Source: Streptomyces cellulosae (GTDB lineage Bacteria; Actinomycetota; Actinomycetes; Streptomycetales; Streptomycetaceae). Taken from it: 64,000 bases of DNA. The stretch's first letter is position 1, and every line of letters begins with the position of its first letter. The translations under genes and the position numbers were made by a program. The DNA lies in contig NZ_JOEV01000038.1 of NCBI RefSeq assembly GCF_000721105.1, positions 1 through 64,000 of the forward strand, written 5' to 3'. A model generated the notes under the pieces. That model was not told the DNA's origin. It saw only the letters and a program-made list of their open reading frames with translations, and made no database searches. Shown one piece after another: positions 25,335-37,128 of the stretch.

Positions 25335-26513
25335 GTGACCGATCTTGAAACGCGCGGCGCCGCGACCCTGCGCCGAGCGGCCCCGGCCCTCCTCGGGTAC
25401 GCGGCCGTACGCGCCCTGGGCCTGCTGACGCTGGCCCTGTGGAGCGCCGCGCGCGACAAGAGCGCGTACACGCTGCTGACCGCTCGCTGGGACGCCCTCT
25501 GGTACACCCGGGTCGCCGAGCTGGGATACGGCTACGAGGTCCGCCTGCCCAATGGCGATGTGCACTCCAACCTCGCGTTCTTCCCGCTGCTGCCCTGGCT
25601 GGAGCGGCTGCTGGCCGCCACCACCCCGTTGTCGTACGCCGACGGGGGCTTCGCCGTCGCCCTGCTTGCCTCCCTCGCCGCGGCCTGGGGCGTCTTCGCC
25701 GTCACCGACCATGTGTACGGCCCCCGCGCCGGCGTCTGCGCGGCCCTGCTGTGGGCTGTGCTGCCCGTCGGGATCGTGCAGTCGATGGCGTACAGCGAGT
25801 CCCTGTTCACGGCCCTGGCCGCGTGGTCGCTGTACGCCGTCCTCACCGGCCGCTGGGTGACGGCGGGCGCCCTGGCCTCCTTGGCGGGCCTGACCCGGCC
25901 GGTGGGCCTCGCGGTGGTCGCGGCGGTGTGGGCGACGGCGATCACGTCGTTCGTACGGGACCGGAGAACGCCCGCCGGTGCCGCCTTGATACCGGCGCCG
26001 AAGGCCCCCGGCGCCGACGCGCGTCGCGTTCTCGGCATGCTGCTCGCCCCCCTGGGTGCCGCCGCCTACGTCCTGTGGGTCGGTCATCGCACCGGCAGGG
26101 GTCCGCTCGGCTACCTCGACGTCCAGGCCGGCTGGCGCAACGGCTTCGACGGCGGCTACGCGTTCGCCCGCTTCGTCGCCGACAAGTTCACGTCGTTTCC
26201 GTCGGCCCTGGCGGGTGTGGGGCTGATCGTCGGGGTCGGGCTGATCGTCTGGCTGTACGCGGTCTGCGTACGACAGGGCCAGCCGCTGCCGCTCCTGGTG
26301 TACGCGGGCGTCGTCACCGCCCTCGCCCTGTGCGCGTCGAGCTACTTCGGCTCGAAACCGCGCCTGTTGCTGCCCGCCTTCCCCCTGCTGCTGCCGCTCG
26401 CCCGGGCCCTGGCCCGTGCCCGAACGCGCTGGTCGGCGCCGGCGCTCGGCACGGTAGCGGTGGTCGGCGCGGTGTACGGGGCGTTCTGGCTGAACGGCTC
26501 CGGTCCTCCATGA
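25335..26513 (+). CDS. integral membrane mannosyltransferase (PIG-V/GT-C like)
   Basis: This 392-residue multi-pass protein has the GT-C-type segment RWDALWYTRVAELGY after the first membrane helix, then FFPLLPWLERL, as in the PIG-V-like mannosyltransferase family of actinobacteria. These enzymes use a polyprenyl-phosphate sugar donor and act on the outer face of the membrane. About ten hydrophobic helices are visible. The GTG at 25335 was chosen because the conserved region follows and a minus-10 box sits just upstream. The acceptor is unknown, and it stands alone. Confidence 0.75.
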   Translation: MTDLETRGAATLRRAAPALLGYAAVRALGLLTLALWSAARDKSAYTLLTARWDALWYTRVAELGYGYEVRLPNGDVHSNLAFFPLLPWLERLLAATTPLSYADGGFAVALLASLAAAWGVFAVTDHVYGPRAGVCAALLWAVLPVGIVQSMAYSESLFTALAAWSLYAVLTGRWVTAGALASLAGLTRPVGLAVVAAVWATAITSFVRDRRTPAGAALIPAPKAPGADARRVLGMLLAPLGAAAYVLWVGHRTGRGPLGYLDVQAGWRNGFDGGYAFARFVADKFTSFPSALAGVGLIVGVGLIVWLYAVCVRQGQPLPLLVYAGVVTALALCASSYFGSKPRLLLPAFPLLLPLARALARARTRWSAPALGTVAVVGAVYGAFWLNGSGPP

Positions 26514-26687
26514 TCACCGTGGGCCGTCAGTGAGCGTCCGGGAAATTCCATCCCATGATTCGGTGAACGAATTCATAAGGGCCACAAAACCGGCAGTCGG
26601 AATGATCAAAAGAATTAAAGAGGGCGGCGTTCCGGCATTGCGGATTCCTCGAAAAATTGCCTCCACCTGAGAGGAATCCCACATCAC
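26514..26687 (-). CDS. possible small membrane protein with a TTA codon
   Basis: A 57-residue minus-strand frame from ATG 26687 contains one hydrophobic stretch (PSLILLIIPTAGFVALM) and otherwise ordinary residue composition. Its codons are poor in third-position GC and include TTA, unlike neighbouring genes. No clear ribosome binding site is present. The stop codon lies immediately after the mannosyltransferase stop, in convergent orientation. It could be a real acquired small gene, or chance in an AT-richer gap. Confidence 0.2.
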   Translation of the reverse strand: MMWDSSQVEAIFRGIRNAGTPPSLILLIIPTAGFVALMNSFTESWDGISRTLTDGPR

Positions 26688-26750
26688 ATGGTCATCACAA
26701 AGCCGTGGATTCGACAGGGAACTGAGCTCACTCGCTGTAACGTCGATTGG

Positions 26751-27761
26751 GTGCGTACCGAACGAAACCTCACCCGTCTGGACCGGGTGTTCGCCAGGCT
26801 GGACCGTGAGCCGGAACGGCCGGCCCACATCGACGTGCCGAAGATGAGCCGGCACCGGGTCGCGCTGCTGGCCGGAACTCTCGCGTTCTATCTGGCGATC
26901 GTGTGGCTCGTGGTGATCACCTCATGGCTGGTCCGTCTCGACTGGCAGGTCATGTTCTTCCGCCCGTACCAGCAGTGGGCGGGCATCCACTGGTTCGTCG
27001 ACTACTACGTGGTGCTCGGCCAGCGCGGCCCGACCGCCGTGATGGTCGCCGCCTGGCTCGGCTGGCGCTCCTGGCGGCAGCACACGCTGCGCCCGCTGCT
27101 GACGCTGGGCGCCTCGCTGCTGCTGCTGAACATCACGGTCGGCGCCGCCAAGCTCGGCATGGGCAGACTCGGTCCGCACTACGCGACCACCGTCGGCTCG
27201 AACGAGATGGGTCTGGGCGGCGATATATTTCCCAGCGGCCATACCGCCAACGCCGTGGTGACCTGGGGAATCCTGGCCTATCTGGCCTCCACCCCGAGAG
27301 CCCGGCGCTGGCTGTCCGCGGTGTCCGCGGTGACCTCGCTCGGTGTCGGCATGGCCACGGTCTACCTCGGTACGCACTGGCTCAGCGACGTCCTCCTCGG
27401 CTGGACGGCGGGTCTGCTGGTCCTGCTGGCCCTGCCCTGGTGCGAGCCGCTGATCGCCCGCGCCGAGACCGGGATCTTCGATCTGCGCGACCGCTGGCGC
27501 GCCCGGCGCCGCGCCCCGGCACCGCTGTCGCCCGTCGAGACTCCGGTGCGCCTCAAGCCGCGTACGACGGCTCCCCAGAACGAGACGGCGGCCCGCTCGG
27601 CCCGGGCGCCCGTCTACCTCGCCCCGGGCCCGCACACGGCCCGCTCGGAGCGCACACCCGTCACCCCGGTCGGCAGCCGCAGACCGCCGCACTCGGACCG
27701 TGTCCCGCGGGGCACGAACTCGACGGCCCGCCCCCTGACGGGCGGCGGCCCACCGAGCTGA
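26751..27761 (+). CDS. PAP2-family phosphatase
   Basis: This 336-residue membrane protein has six hydrophobic helices and the three PAP2 motifs: KLGMGRLGP (from K134), PSGH (161-164) and YLGTHWLSD (H209, D213). Such enzymes remove phosphate from lipid phosphates such as undecaprenyl pyrophosphate or phosphatidate. A positively charged, Pro-rich cytoplasmic tail follows residue 235. GTG at 26751 was preferred over an ATG 21 codons upstream because a TAACGT minus-10 box lies just before it (possible leaderless start) and the N-terminus is then compact. It is followed by a strong terminator. Confidence 0.88.
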   Translation: MRTERNLTRLDRVFARLDREPERPAHIDVPKMSRHRVALLAGTLAFYLAIVWLVVITSWLVRLDWQVMFFRPYQQWAGIHWFVDYYVVLGQRGPTAVMVAAWLGWRSWRQHTLRPLLTLGASLLLLNITVGAAKLGMGRLGPHYATTVGSNEMGLGGDIFPSGHTANAVVTWGILAYLASTPRARRWLSAVSAVTSLGVGMATVYLGTHWLSDVLLGWTAGLLVLLALPWCEPLIARAETGIFDLRDRWRARRRAPAPLSPVETPVRLKPRTTAPQNETAARSARAPVYLAPGPHTARSERTPVTPVGSRRPPHSDRVPRGTNSTARPLTGGGPPS

Positions 27762-27856
27762 CCACCGTTGGGGCCGACCACCGGACGGCGGGGCCGGTAC
27801 GCACAGCCCATCCCCGCAAAGCAGCCCCATCCCCGCGGACAGCGCACCCCCGCACC

Positions 27857-27900
27857 CGGCGACGGCCCCGGATCCTCGACAGGAACCGGGGCCGTCGCCG
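27857..27900. terminator. bidirectional hairpin between PAP2 and I78 genes
   Basis: CGGCGACGGCCCCGG (27857-27871) pairs perfectly with CCGGGGCCGTCGCCG (27886-27900), and the loop can pair further (TCCT/AGGA). It lies between two convergent genes. Confidence 0.8.
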
Positions 27901-27929
27901 TAGCCGTCGTCCGGCCCGTGTCGGGTCGG

Positions 27930-28145
27930 TCAGCCCTTCCAGGACCGCGCCACCCGGCCGTCCTTCACCTCGAAGTTCAGGCGGCCGCTGCGGTACTCCA
28001 TCGTGATGATGGCCCCGGGCGGCAGCGCCCGGACCGTCGACCACCCCCGCTCGCGGGCGAGCCGTTCCGCGCTGTCGGCGTCGAGGCCGACATAGGTGTC
28101 CGGGCTGTCGTCGGGTTCGGCGGGGGGTGTCGGAATGGGTGCCAT
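27930..28145 (-). CDS. small I78-type peptidase inhibitor-like protein
   Basis: This 71-residue protein carries the core of the I78 inhibitor family: DTYVGLDADSAERLARERGW, RALPPGAIITMEYRSGRLNF, then a terminal DGRVARSWKG. Family members are small proteins related to potato inhibitor I-like folds and bind serine proteases. No signal peptide is visible, so this copy is probably cytoplasmic and its target is unclear. It lies alone, convergent to the PAP2 gene. Confidence 0.7.
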   Translation of the reverse strand: MAPIPTPPAEPDDSPDTYVGLDADSAERLARERGWSTVRALPPGAIITMEYRSGRLNFEVKDGRVARSWKG

Positions 28146-28575
28146 ACGGCCACGCTAGGCGCTGTCCGCCAACCGGGGAAGTGCGGGCTCGTACGCCGGT
28201 CCGGCGTCCCTCTCCGGTCACGCTTCTGTCACAGACTCACGACACGCGTTTTGGGTCTACTTCGTCACACGTACGAGCGGTTTAGTACGCCTTCTTCGGG
28301 GAATCGAACGTAATTCCCATGGGCGGCGCCGACCGGAGGAAAAGCCCTCGTGGAAAGTTCCCGGGGAGCCGTCCCCGGCCCTTCTTTCCGTCCGCGATTA
28401 CGGACGGGTCCGACAGAACTCGTGCCGCCGAGGAAATATCCGGATGCGGCACAGAACAGCCGTACGCCCCCTGTCGGAGCACCTGTCGGCGCGAGCATCA
28501 TGACGTGAGCTCGCGGGTACGCGTGGCGCGGGCTTCAGCGGGCCCGGGGCAGGCGAGCGAAGGGGCGAGTGAGCG
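28146..28575. other. long leader or promoter region of the oxidase gene
   Basis: This 430-bp gap has no convincing coding frame. It contains a short hairpin CCGTCCG...CGGACGG near 28389-28408 and a GC hairpin GGGGAGCCGTCCCC near 28360. The AT-richer part (28230-28310) is the likely promoter zone for the cytochrome oxidase gene. No Rex-type or other known redox operator was recognised. Confidence 0.4.
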
Positions 28576-30267
<1,692 letters not shown>

Positions 30268-30732
30268 CCGCCTCGGTCAGCTCCGCGGGCTCCAGCACAT
30301 CGAACTCGAAGCCGAACATCATCACGTGGATCACCAGCACGTCGAGGCTCGCGGCCCCCGTGTGCAGGATGCAGGAGTCCGGCCCGTCGGATTCCAGCGT
30401 CCCGGCGGTGGGCGAGACCCGCTCGGCGGCCTCCTCAAGGGGCACCCGCAGCCGGATGACCGCGTGTGAGGCGTACGCGCGCGTGGAGACGCCCCGGGAG
30501 ACGTACGCGGCGAGGTCGTCGGCGGGCGGTGTGCGCGGGGCGAAGCGCGGGCCGTGCGGCGGCCTGGGCGTGATGCGGTCGACGCGGAACGTACGCCAGT
30601 CGTCGCGGTCGAGGTCCCAGGCAACCAGATACCAGCGGCGTTCGCTGCACACCAGACGGTGGGGTTCGACGGTACGACGGGTCGGGGCGCCGATGGAGGT
30701 CCGCTACCGGACGTCGAAGCAGGTGCTGTCCA

Positions 30733-31371
30733 TGTCCCCTTGCAAGACCCGGCCCCGGCCGTCCGTCCAGCGGGCAGTGGCCTCACCGTCCTGCTGGGCC
30801 GCAACGGCTCCGGCCGTACGACCGGCCTGCGCGCGCTGGCCGGAACCGTGCCCCTGTCCGGCGGCGCGGTGCTCTGGGACGGCACCGACGTGACCCGCCC
30901 GCATTCGAACGGGCCCGCCGCGGACTGTGCCTGGTCCCCGAACGGCAGGCCGTGTTCGCCTGCCTCACCGTGCGCGAGAACCTCGAACCCGCCGCGTCGG
31001 CCCACGCCGCCAGGTCGGCCCGCGGCACCGCACCGGCCCCCTGCGACCCCGCCCTGGACGCCCACCCGAAGCTCCGCCCTCTCCTCCCGCGCCGCGCCGG
31101 CACCCTCTCGGGCGGGGAGCAGCGCATGCCGGCCCTCTCCCGGGCCGAGCACCACGCGCGCGTGGTGCTCGTCGACGAGCCCGCGCAGGGCATGTCACCC
31201 GCGGTCGCCGCCCGCACGTACGACCTGCTGGGCGCGCTGGACGCCTGGGTGGCCGTCGCCGAGCAGCGGCTGCCGCCGGGGCTGCGCGGTCGGGCGGCGG
31301 TGGTGGTGGTGCACGAACTGCGCCGCGGGGCGGTCGTGTTCGGCGGCGAGGCGGGCGAGTTCCAGCGGCGG
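30733..31371 (+). pseudogene. LivF-like branched-chain amino acid ABC ATPase, frameshifted
   Basis: The first part (frame ending near 30910) has LTVLLGRNGSGRTTGLRAL, a Walker A with Arg replacing Lys, and GTVPLSGGAVLWDGTDVT. The second part in another frame has GLCLVPERQAVFACLTVREN, signature LSGGEQRM, Walker B VVLVDEP and AAVVVVHELRRG. A one-base change near 30895-30905 separates them. The beginning of the gene is missing, and no livG, livH, livM or livK is nearby. It abuts the truncated WYL gene, suggesting one deletion removed the 5' ends of both. Confidence 0.8.
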
Positions 31372-31480
31372 GAAACGACGGACCGGACACCGCCGGGGTC
31401 CGGTCCGGGCCCTTCGGATGATCAGGCCCGCACACTGAGCGGCCGCCGCGGTGGGGCCTCCGGGGGCGTCCGGCACGCCC

Positions 31481-31518
31481 TGGGGCCCCATCCGGACGGC
31501 GGACCGGATGGGGCCCCA
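31481..31518 (-). terminator. hairpin terminator after the Rpf/LysM gene
   Basis: TGGGGCCCCATCCGG (31481-31495) pairs with CCGGATGGGGCCCCA (31504-31518), 15 perfect base pairs and an 8-nt loop. It lies 26 bp past the stop of the wall hydrolase gene and also downstream of the LivF fragment. Confidence 0.75.
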
Positions 31519-31543
31519 TGCCCGGGACGAGGGGGAGCGGGCC

Positions 31544-32803
<1,260 letters not shown>

Positions 32804-33586
32804 GTGCCGCGCATGCTCGACGTCAGCGACGAGGTACGCGCCGAGATCGGCGACGAAGAGGCCGACCGGCTGCTCGCCGGAGAGAACGCCCCCGGCAGTT
32901 ACGACTGCACGTCCTGTCGCACCCCGGGCGACTCCGACCAGGAGCGCACCAGCACCGTCCTGTTCGTCGGCGACGAGACCGCGGTGCTCGCCTTCGCCCA
33001 CGCCTCCTGTCTGCCCTCCCAGGTCGTCCAGGTCACCGAGGAGCAGCTGCGGGGCGCGGTGAAATCCATCACCGGCGACACCGTGGACCTGGAGCCGGAG
33101 AGGTTCGCACCCGAGCAGGCCGTGCTCGGCGTGACGAGCGGACTCGTGCTGATCTCCGGAGAACTGCACCCCGCGCTGGTCGTCGAGCCGACCGCGCCGA
33201 TCGTGCGACCGGGTGCGACGGGGGCCGGCGACGACTTCCTGCCGCTCCTGATCGAGCAGGGGTTCATGCCAGTCACGGCGGTCGAGAGCGCGCCCTCCGT
33301 GCTGCACGGCTGGTCGGTGCTGTTGGCGATGGGCCAGCTGCACGCTGTGCTGCAGCCCTCGCCGAGCGGCGGGCAGCCGGTCGCCTGGTGGCAGGCGCAT
33401 CAGCCGTTGCATGTCACGGAGGGCTGGCGGGCGGCCGCGAACAAGCACCAGCAGGTGCTGATGTTCGCGGCGCCGGTGGGGTCGATCGGGCGGCAGCCCC
33501 GCGAGGACCTGCTGCGGGACGCGCTCGACAGGGCCGCGGCGAACGGGAAGTTGGTCGCGGCTGCGCTGCCGCTCGCGGGGACGTGA
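32804..33586 (+). CDS. conserved hypothetical protein
   Basis: This 260-residue soluble protein begins VPRMLDVSDEVRAEIGDEEADRLL. It has a CTSCRTPGD segment (two cysteines at about residues 34 and 37) and a C-terminal part with HKHQQVLMFAAPVG-like hydrophobic strands. No signal peptide, membrane segment or known catalytic motif is seen. GTG at 32804 was chosen for the GGGAG upstream and strong coding bias from there. It precedes a small hypothetical gene by 49 bp and may be co-transcribed with it. I do not recognise its function. Confidence 0.75.
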   Translation: MPRMLDVSDEVRAEIGDEEADRLLAGENAPGSYDCTSCRTPGDSDQERTSTVLFVGDETAVLAFAHASCLPSQVVQVTEEQLRGAVKSITGDTVDLEPERFAPEQAVLGVTSGLVLISGELHPALVVEPTAPIVRPGATGAGDDFLPLLIEQGFMPVTAVESAPSVLHGWSVLLAMGQLHAVLQPSPSGGQPVAWWQAHQPLHVTEGWRAAANKHQQVLMFAAPVGSIGRQPREDLLRDALDRAAANGKLVAAALPLAGT

Positions 33587-33635
33587 GCGCGTTGCCCGAC
33601 CGCATCTCCTAGGGCCCGGGGTCGTTTGGACATAC

Positions 33636-34004
33636 GTGCACACCTACGACGTTCCCCGCCGCCCGTTCCAGCCGCTGCCGTCCGCACGCGTGGCTCAGGA
33701 CCCCATGGGCGGCCCATCGGCCACACCGATCTACGACGCGCTCTACGCCGAGTACGTCAAGTCGTTCCGTTCGCTGCCGGGTGACCGCACGGGCGAGGAC
33801 GACCTGGGCTTCACCGCCTTCGGGAACATCCCGCACAGTACGGGCTCGTTCAGCAGCGGTTACAGCGCCTACAGCGCGGGCGCGTACAGCGCGCGTCAGC
33901 AGTCGCAGTGGCAGCGGGCGGGGCAGATCGGGCAGCAGCACGGCACCGGCGGGTTGCACCACGTTCCGGCGGCGCTGCCGCCCGGGCCGCGCAGAGGCGC
34001 CTGA
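33636..34004 (+). CDS. small hypothetical Streptomyces protein
   Basis: This 122-residue protein has a conserved-looking core (GGPSATPIYDALYAEYVKSF, then DDLGFTAFGN) and a low-complexity tail with repeated SGYSAYSAGAYSA. There is no signal or membrane segment. It may belong to the family annotated as DUF6643, but that attribution is from memory and uncertain. GTG at 33636 has only a weak GGA upstream. It follows the preceding hypothetical gene on the same strand. Confidence 0.65.
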   Translation: MHTYDVPRRPFQPLPSARVAQDPMGGPSATPIYDALYAEYVKSFRSLPGDRTGEDDLGFTAFGNIPHSTGSFSSGYSAYSAGAYSARQQSQWQRAGQIGQQHGTGGLHHVPAALPPGPRRGA

Positions 34005-34008
34005 GGCG

Positions 34009-34062
34009 TCTGCGGTAACTGCAGTGTCTGCGGTATCCGCGGTGTCTGCGGTACGTGGCATC
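34009..34062. repeat. three tandem 18-bp repeats
   Basis: Three copies starting TCTGCGGTA (34009-34026, 34027-34044, 34045-34062) lie just after the small hypothetical gene. They are in non-coding DNA ahead of a terminator. They may act as a slippage-prone spacer. Confidence 0.7.
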
Positions 34063-34073
34063 TGAGACATGGG

Positions 34074-34108
34074 GGAAGGGCGGGCCCCGTGTCCGGACCC
34101 GCCCTTCC
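34074..34108. terminator. bidirectional hairpin before der
   Basis: GGAAGGGCGGG (34074-34084) pairs with CCCGCCCTTCC (34098-34108). It separates the convergent small hypothetical gene and der. Confidence 0.75.
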
Positions 34109-34122
34109 TGACGCGTTCCTGC

Positions 34123-35595
34123 CTACTTCTTCCGGCCGCGCTTCTCGCGTACCCGCACCGAGATATGGATCGGCGTTCCGTCGAATCCGAACTCCTCGCG
34201 CAGCCGGCGCTCGATGAACCGCCGGTAGCCCGCCTCGATGAAGCCGGAGGCGAAGAGCACGAAGCGCGGGGGCTTGGTGCCGGCCTGGGTGCCGAAGAGG
34301 ATGCGCGGCTGCTTGCCGCCCCGGATCGGGTGCGGATGCGCGGCGACCAGTTCGCCGAGGAAGGCGTTCAGGCGGCCCGTCGGGACCCGGGTCTCCCAGC
34401 CGGCCAGGGCGGTCTCGATCGCCGGGACCAGCTTCTCCATGTGCCGTCCGGTGTGCGCCGAGACGTTCACCCGCGGCGCCCACGCCACCTGGAGGAGCTC
34501 GGTCTCGATCTCCCGCTCCAGGTAGTAGCGGCGCTCCTCGTCGAGGGTGTCCCACTTGTTGAAGGCGAGGACGATCGCACGGCCCGCCTCGACGGCCATG
34601 GTGACGATGCGCTGGTCCTGCACCGAGATGGACTCGGAGGCGTCGATCAGGATGACCGCCACCTCCGCCTTCTCGACGGCGGCCGCGGTGCGCAACGAGG
34701 CGTAGTAGTCGGCGCCCTGCTGGAGGTGGACGCGCTTGCGGATGCCCGCCGTGTCGACGAACTTCCAGATCACGCCGCCGAGTTCGATGAGCTCGTCGAC
34801 CGGGTCGCGGGTGGTGCCTGCGATCTCGTTGACGACGACCCGCTCCTCGCCGGCCACCTTGTTCAGCAGCGAGGACTTGCCGACGTTCGGGCGGCCGATC
34901 AGCGCGATGCGGCGCGGGCCGCCGACCGCGGTGCCGAAGGTCTGCTCGGGCGCCTCCGGCAGGGCCTCCAGGACGGCGTCCAGCATGTCGCCGGTGCCGC
35001 GGCCGTGCAGCGCGGAGACGGGGTGCGGCTCGCCGAGGCCCAGCGACCACAGGTACGCCGCGTCGGCCTCCGCGCTCGGGCCGTCGACCTTGTTGGCGGC
35101 GAGGACCACGGGCTTGCCGGCCTTGCGCAGCAGTCGTACGACCGCTTCGTCGGTGTCGGTGGCGCCGACCTTGGCGTCGACGACGAACACGACGGCGTCG
35201 GCCGCCTCGATGGCGTACTCGGCCTGGGCGGCCACGGAGGCGTCGATGCCGAGGACGTCCTGCTCCCAGCCGCCGGTGTCGACGACCTTGAAGCGGCGGC
35301 CCGACCACTCGGCCTCGTAGGTCACCCGGTCGCGGGTGACGCCCGGCTTGTCCTCGACGACGGCCTCGCGGCGGCCGATGATCCGGTTCACCAGAGTCGA
35401 CTTGCCGACGTTCGGACGCCCGACGACGGCGAGCACGGGCAACGGCCCATGGCCGGCCGCGTCGATCGCCCCCTCGACGTCCTCGGGATCGAAGCCCTCT
35501 TCCGCGGCGAGCTCCATGAACTCCGCGTACTCGGCATCGCCGAGCGCCCCGTGATCGTGCTCGGCCGACCCGTCGGGCTGGATGTGGTCGTTCAT
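34123..35595 (-). CDS. der: ribosome biogenesis GTPase Der (EngA)
   Basis: This 490-residue protein has two tandem GTPase domains, each with a G1 motif GRPNVGKS (59-66 and about 231-238), DTAG/DTGG G3 motifs and NKxD G4 motifs (NKVD, NKWD). A C-terminal KH-like domain ends in REKRGRKK. Der acts in maturation of the 50S ribosomal subunit. An acidic N-terminal extension of about 50 residues is typical of actinobacteria. It is the last gene of the aroH-tyrA-cmk-plsC-der run, 107 bp after plsC. Confidence 0.97.
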   Translation of the reverse strand: MNDHIQPDGSAEHDHGALGDAEYAEFMELAAEEGFDPEDVEGAIDAAGHGPLPVLAVVGRPNVGKSTLVNRIIGRREAVVEDKPGVTRDRVTYEAEWSGRRFKVVDTGGWEQDVLGIDASVAAQAEYAIEAADAVVFVVDAKVGATDTDEAVVRLLRKAGKPVVLAANKVDGPSAEADAAYLWSLGLGEPHPVSALHGRGTGDMLDAVLEALPEAPEQTFGTAVGGPRRIALIGRPNVGKSSLLNKVAGEERVVVNEIAGTTRDPVDELIELGGVIWKFVDTAGIRKRVHLQQGADYYASLRTAAAVEKAEVAVILIDASESISVQDQRIVTMAVEAGRAIVLAFNKWDTLDEERRYYLEREIETELLQVAWAPRVNVSAHTGRHMEKLVPAIETALAGWETRVPTGRLNAFLGELVAAHPHPIRGGKQPRILFGTQAGTKPPRFVLFASGFIEAGYRRFIERRLREEFGFDGTPIHISVRVREKRGRKK

Positions 35596-35702
35596 GAAGT
35601 CCGTACCTCTTTGTTCATTCGTGGTGATCGGTGGAACACCCGGGTTCTCCCGGCTGGTCCACTACTCAGTGTCACCCGGCGCCCCCCTGGGGCGCCCGGG
35701 GT

Positions 35703-36359
35703 TTACCGGCGGCCGGTCAGCCGCCGGGCGTGCTCCAGGTGCGCGGTGAGCTGCTTCTGAATGCGCTCGGTCGCCTCGTCGAGCGCCTTGCGTGTCCGTC
35801 GTCCACTGCCGTCACCCGCCTCGAAGGGGTCTCCGAAGACGACGTCCACACGGCTGCGCAGTGGAGGCAGCCCCTTAACCAACCGGCCGGGCCGGTCGGA
35901 ACTTCCCAGGACGGCGACCGGGACGATCGGGGCACCGCCGCGTACCGCGAAGTACGCCAGTCCGGCGCGCAGCGCGGCGAAGTCGCCCTCGCCCCGGGTG
36001 CCCTCGGGGAAGATCCCGAGGACGCCGCCGTTCTCCAGGACGCCCAGCGCCTGGGTGATCGCCGTGCGGTCGGTGGTGTGACGGTCGACCTTGACCTGCC
36101 CGATGCCGAGCAGGAAGGGGTCGAGGGGCCCGATGAACGCCTCCTTCTTGATCAGGAAGTGCGTCGGCCGGGGCGCCACGCCCATGACCATCGGGCCGTC
36201 GATGTTGTGGGAGTGGTTGACGGCGAAGATCACCGGGCCGGTGACGGGAACCTTCCAGGCACCCAGCACCCGCGGCTTCCACAGCCCGTACATCAGGCCG
36301 ACACCGATGCGCCGCCCGACCTCGGCGCCCTTCAGGGAGGGCACGGACGCTGCAGTCAC
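35703..36359 (-). CDS. plsC: 1-acyl-sn-glycerol-3-phosphate acyltransferase
   Basis: This 218-residue protein has the acyltransferase motif NHSHNID (HX4D), the FPEGTR motif and a hydrophobic first third, as in PlsC. It transfers an acyl group to lysophosphatidate to make phosphatidic acid at the membrane. GTG at 36359 overlaps the cmk stop (GTGA), so translation is coupled, an arrangement conserved in actinobacteria. A start inside at MYGLWKPRV would remove only the non-conserved leader. Confidence 0.9.
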   Translation of the reverse strand: MTAASVPSLKGAEVGRRIGVGLMYGLWKPRVLGAWKVPVTGPVIFAVNHSHNIDGPMVMGVAPRPTHFLIKKEAFIGPLDPFLLGIGQVKVDRHTTDRTAITQALGVLENGGVLGIFPEGTRGEGDFAALRAGLAYFAVRGGAPIVPVAVLGSSDRPGRLVKGLPPLRSRVDVVFGDPFEAGDGSGRRTRKALDEATERIQKQLTAHLEHARRLTGRR

Positions 36360-37042
36360 TTCGCGGCCCGCTTCTCCTCGACGAGCGTGACGACGCACTC
36401 GATGACCTGCGCGAGGGTGAGCTCGGTGGTGTCCACCTCGACCGCGTCGTCCGCCTTGGCGAGCGGCGAGGTCTTGCGGCTGCAGTCCGCCGCGTCCCGC
36501 CTGATCAGGGCCTCGCGGGTGGTGTGGACGTCGACGCCCTTCAGCTCGCCACTGCGGCGGGCCGCGCGGGCCTCCGCGGAGGCGGTCAGGAAGATCTTCA
36601 GGTCGGCGTCCGGCAGCACGGTCGTCCCGATGTCGCGGCCCTCGACGACGATCCCCTTCTCGGCGCCGGCCGCGACGGAGCGCTGCAGCTCGGTGATCCG
36701 GGCCCGCACCTCGGGCACCGCGCTGACCGCGCTGACCTTGGAGGTGATCTCCTGGGTGCGGATCGGGGCGGCCACGTCGGTGCCGTCGACCGTGATCGTC
36801 GGGTTCGCCGGGTCGGTGCCGGAGACGATGTCGGGCTTGCCGGCCACCGCCGCGATCGCCGTGGGGTCGTCGATGTCGATCCCGTTGGTCACCATCCACC
36901 AGGTGATCGCCCGGTACTGGGCGCCGGTGTCCAGGTAGCTGAGGCCCAGCTGGGCGGCCACGGCCTTGGACGTGCTCGACTTGCCCGTGCCGGAGGGACC
37001 GTCTATGGCGACAATCACGGGCTGGGCGGCGCCGTTTTCCAC
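36356..37042 (-). CDS. cmk: cytidylate (CMP) kinase
   Basis: This 228-residue nucleoside monophosphate kinase has P-loop GPSGTGKSS (15-23), the CMP-binding YLDTGAQYR, VEGRDIGT and RRDAADCSR motifs. It phosphorylates CMP and dCMP to the diphosphates. GTG at 37042 lies at the start of the conserved region. It overlaps plsC and follows tyrA by 86 bp. Confidence 0.96.
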   Translation of the reverse strand: MENGAAQPVIVAIDGPSGTGKSSTSKAVAAQLGLSYLDTGAQYRAITWWMVTNGIDIDDPTAIAAVAGKPDIVSGTDPANPTITVDGTDVAAPIRTQEITSKVSAVSAVPEVRARITELQRSVAAGAEKGIVVEGRDIGTTVLPDADLKIFLTASAEARAARRSGELKGVDVHTTREALIRRDAADCSRKTSPLAKADDAVEVDTTELTLAQVIECVVTLVEEKRAAK

Positions 37043-37128
37043 GGGGGGACACCTTCCTGGTGCGCGCTGGGTGTGTGCGGGGACGCGAAAGCGCCCCGCA
37101 CAAGGTTACTGGCTCGCCGGAGGCCTCC

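Noticed and set aside
30704..30706. Single nonsense mutation as the only lesion of the WYL regulator
   Set aside because: Upstream of the TAG the translation no longer resembles a WYL or helix-turn-helix domain, so truncation is a better explanation than a point mutation.
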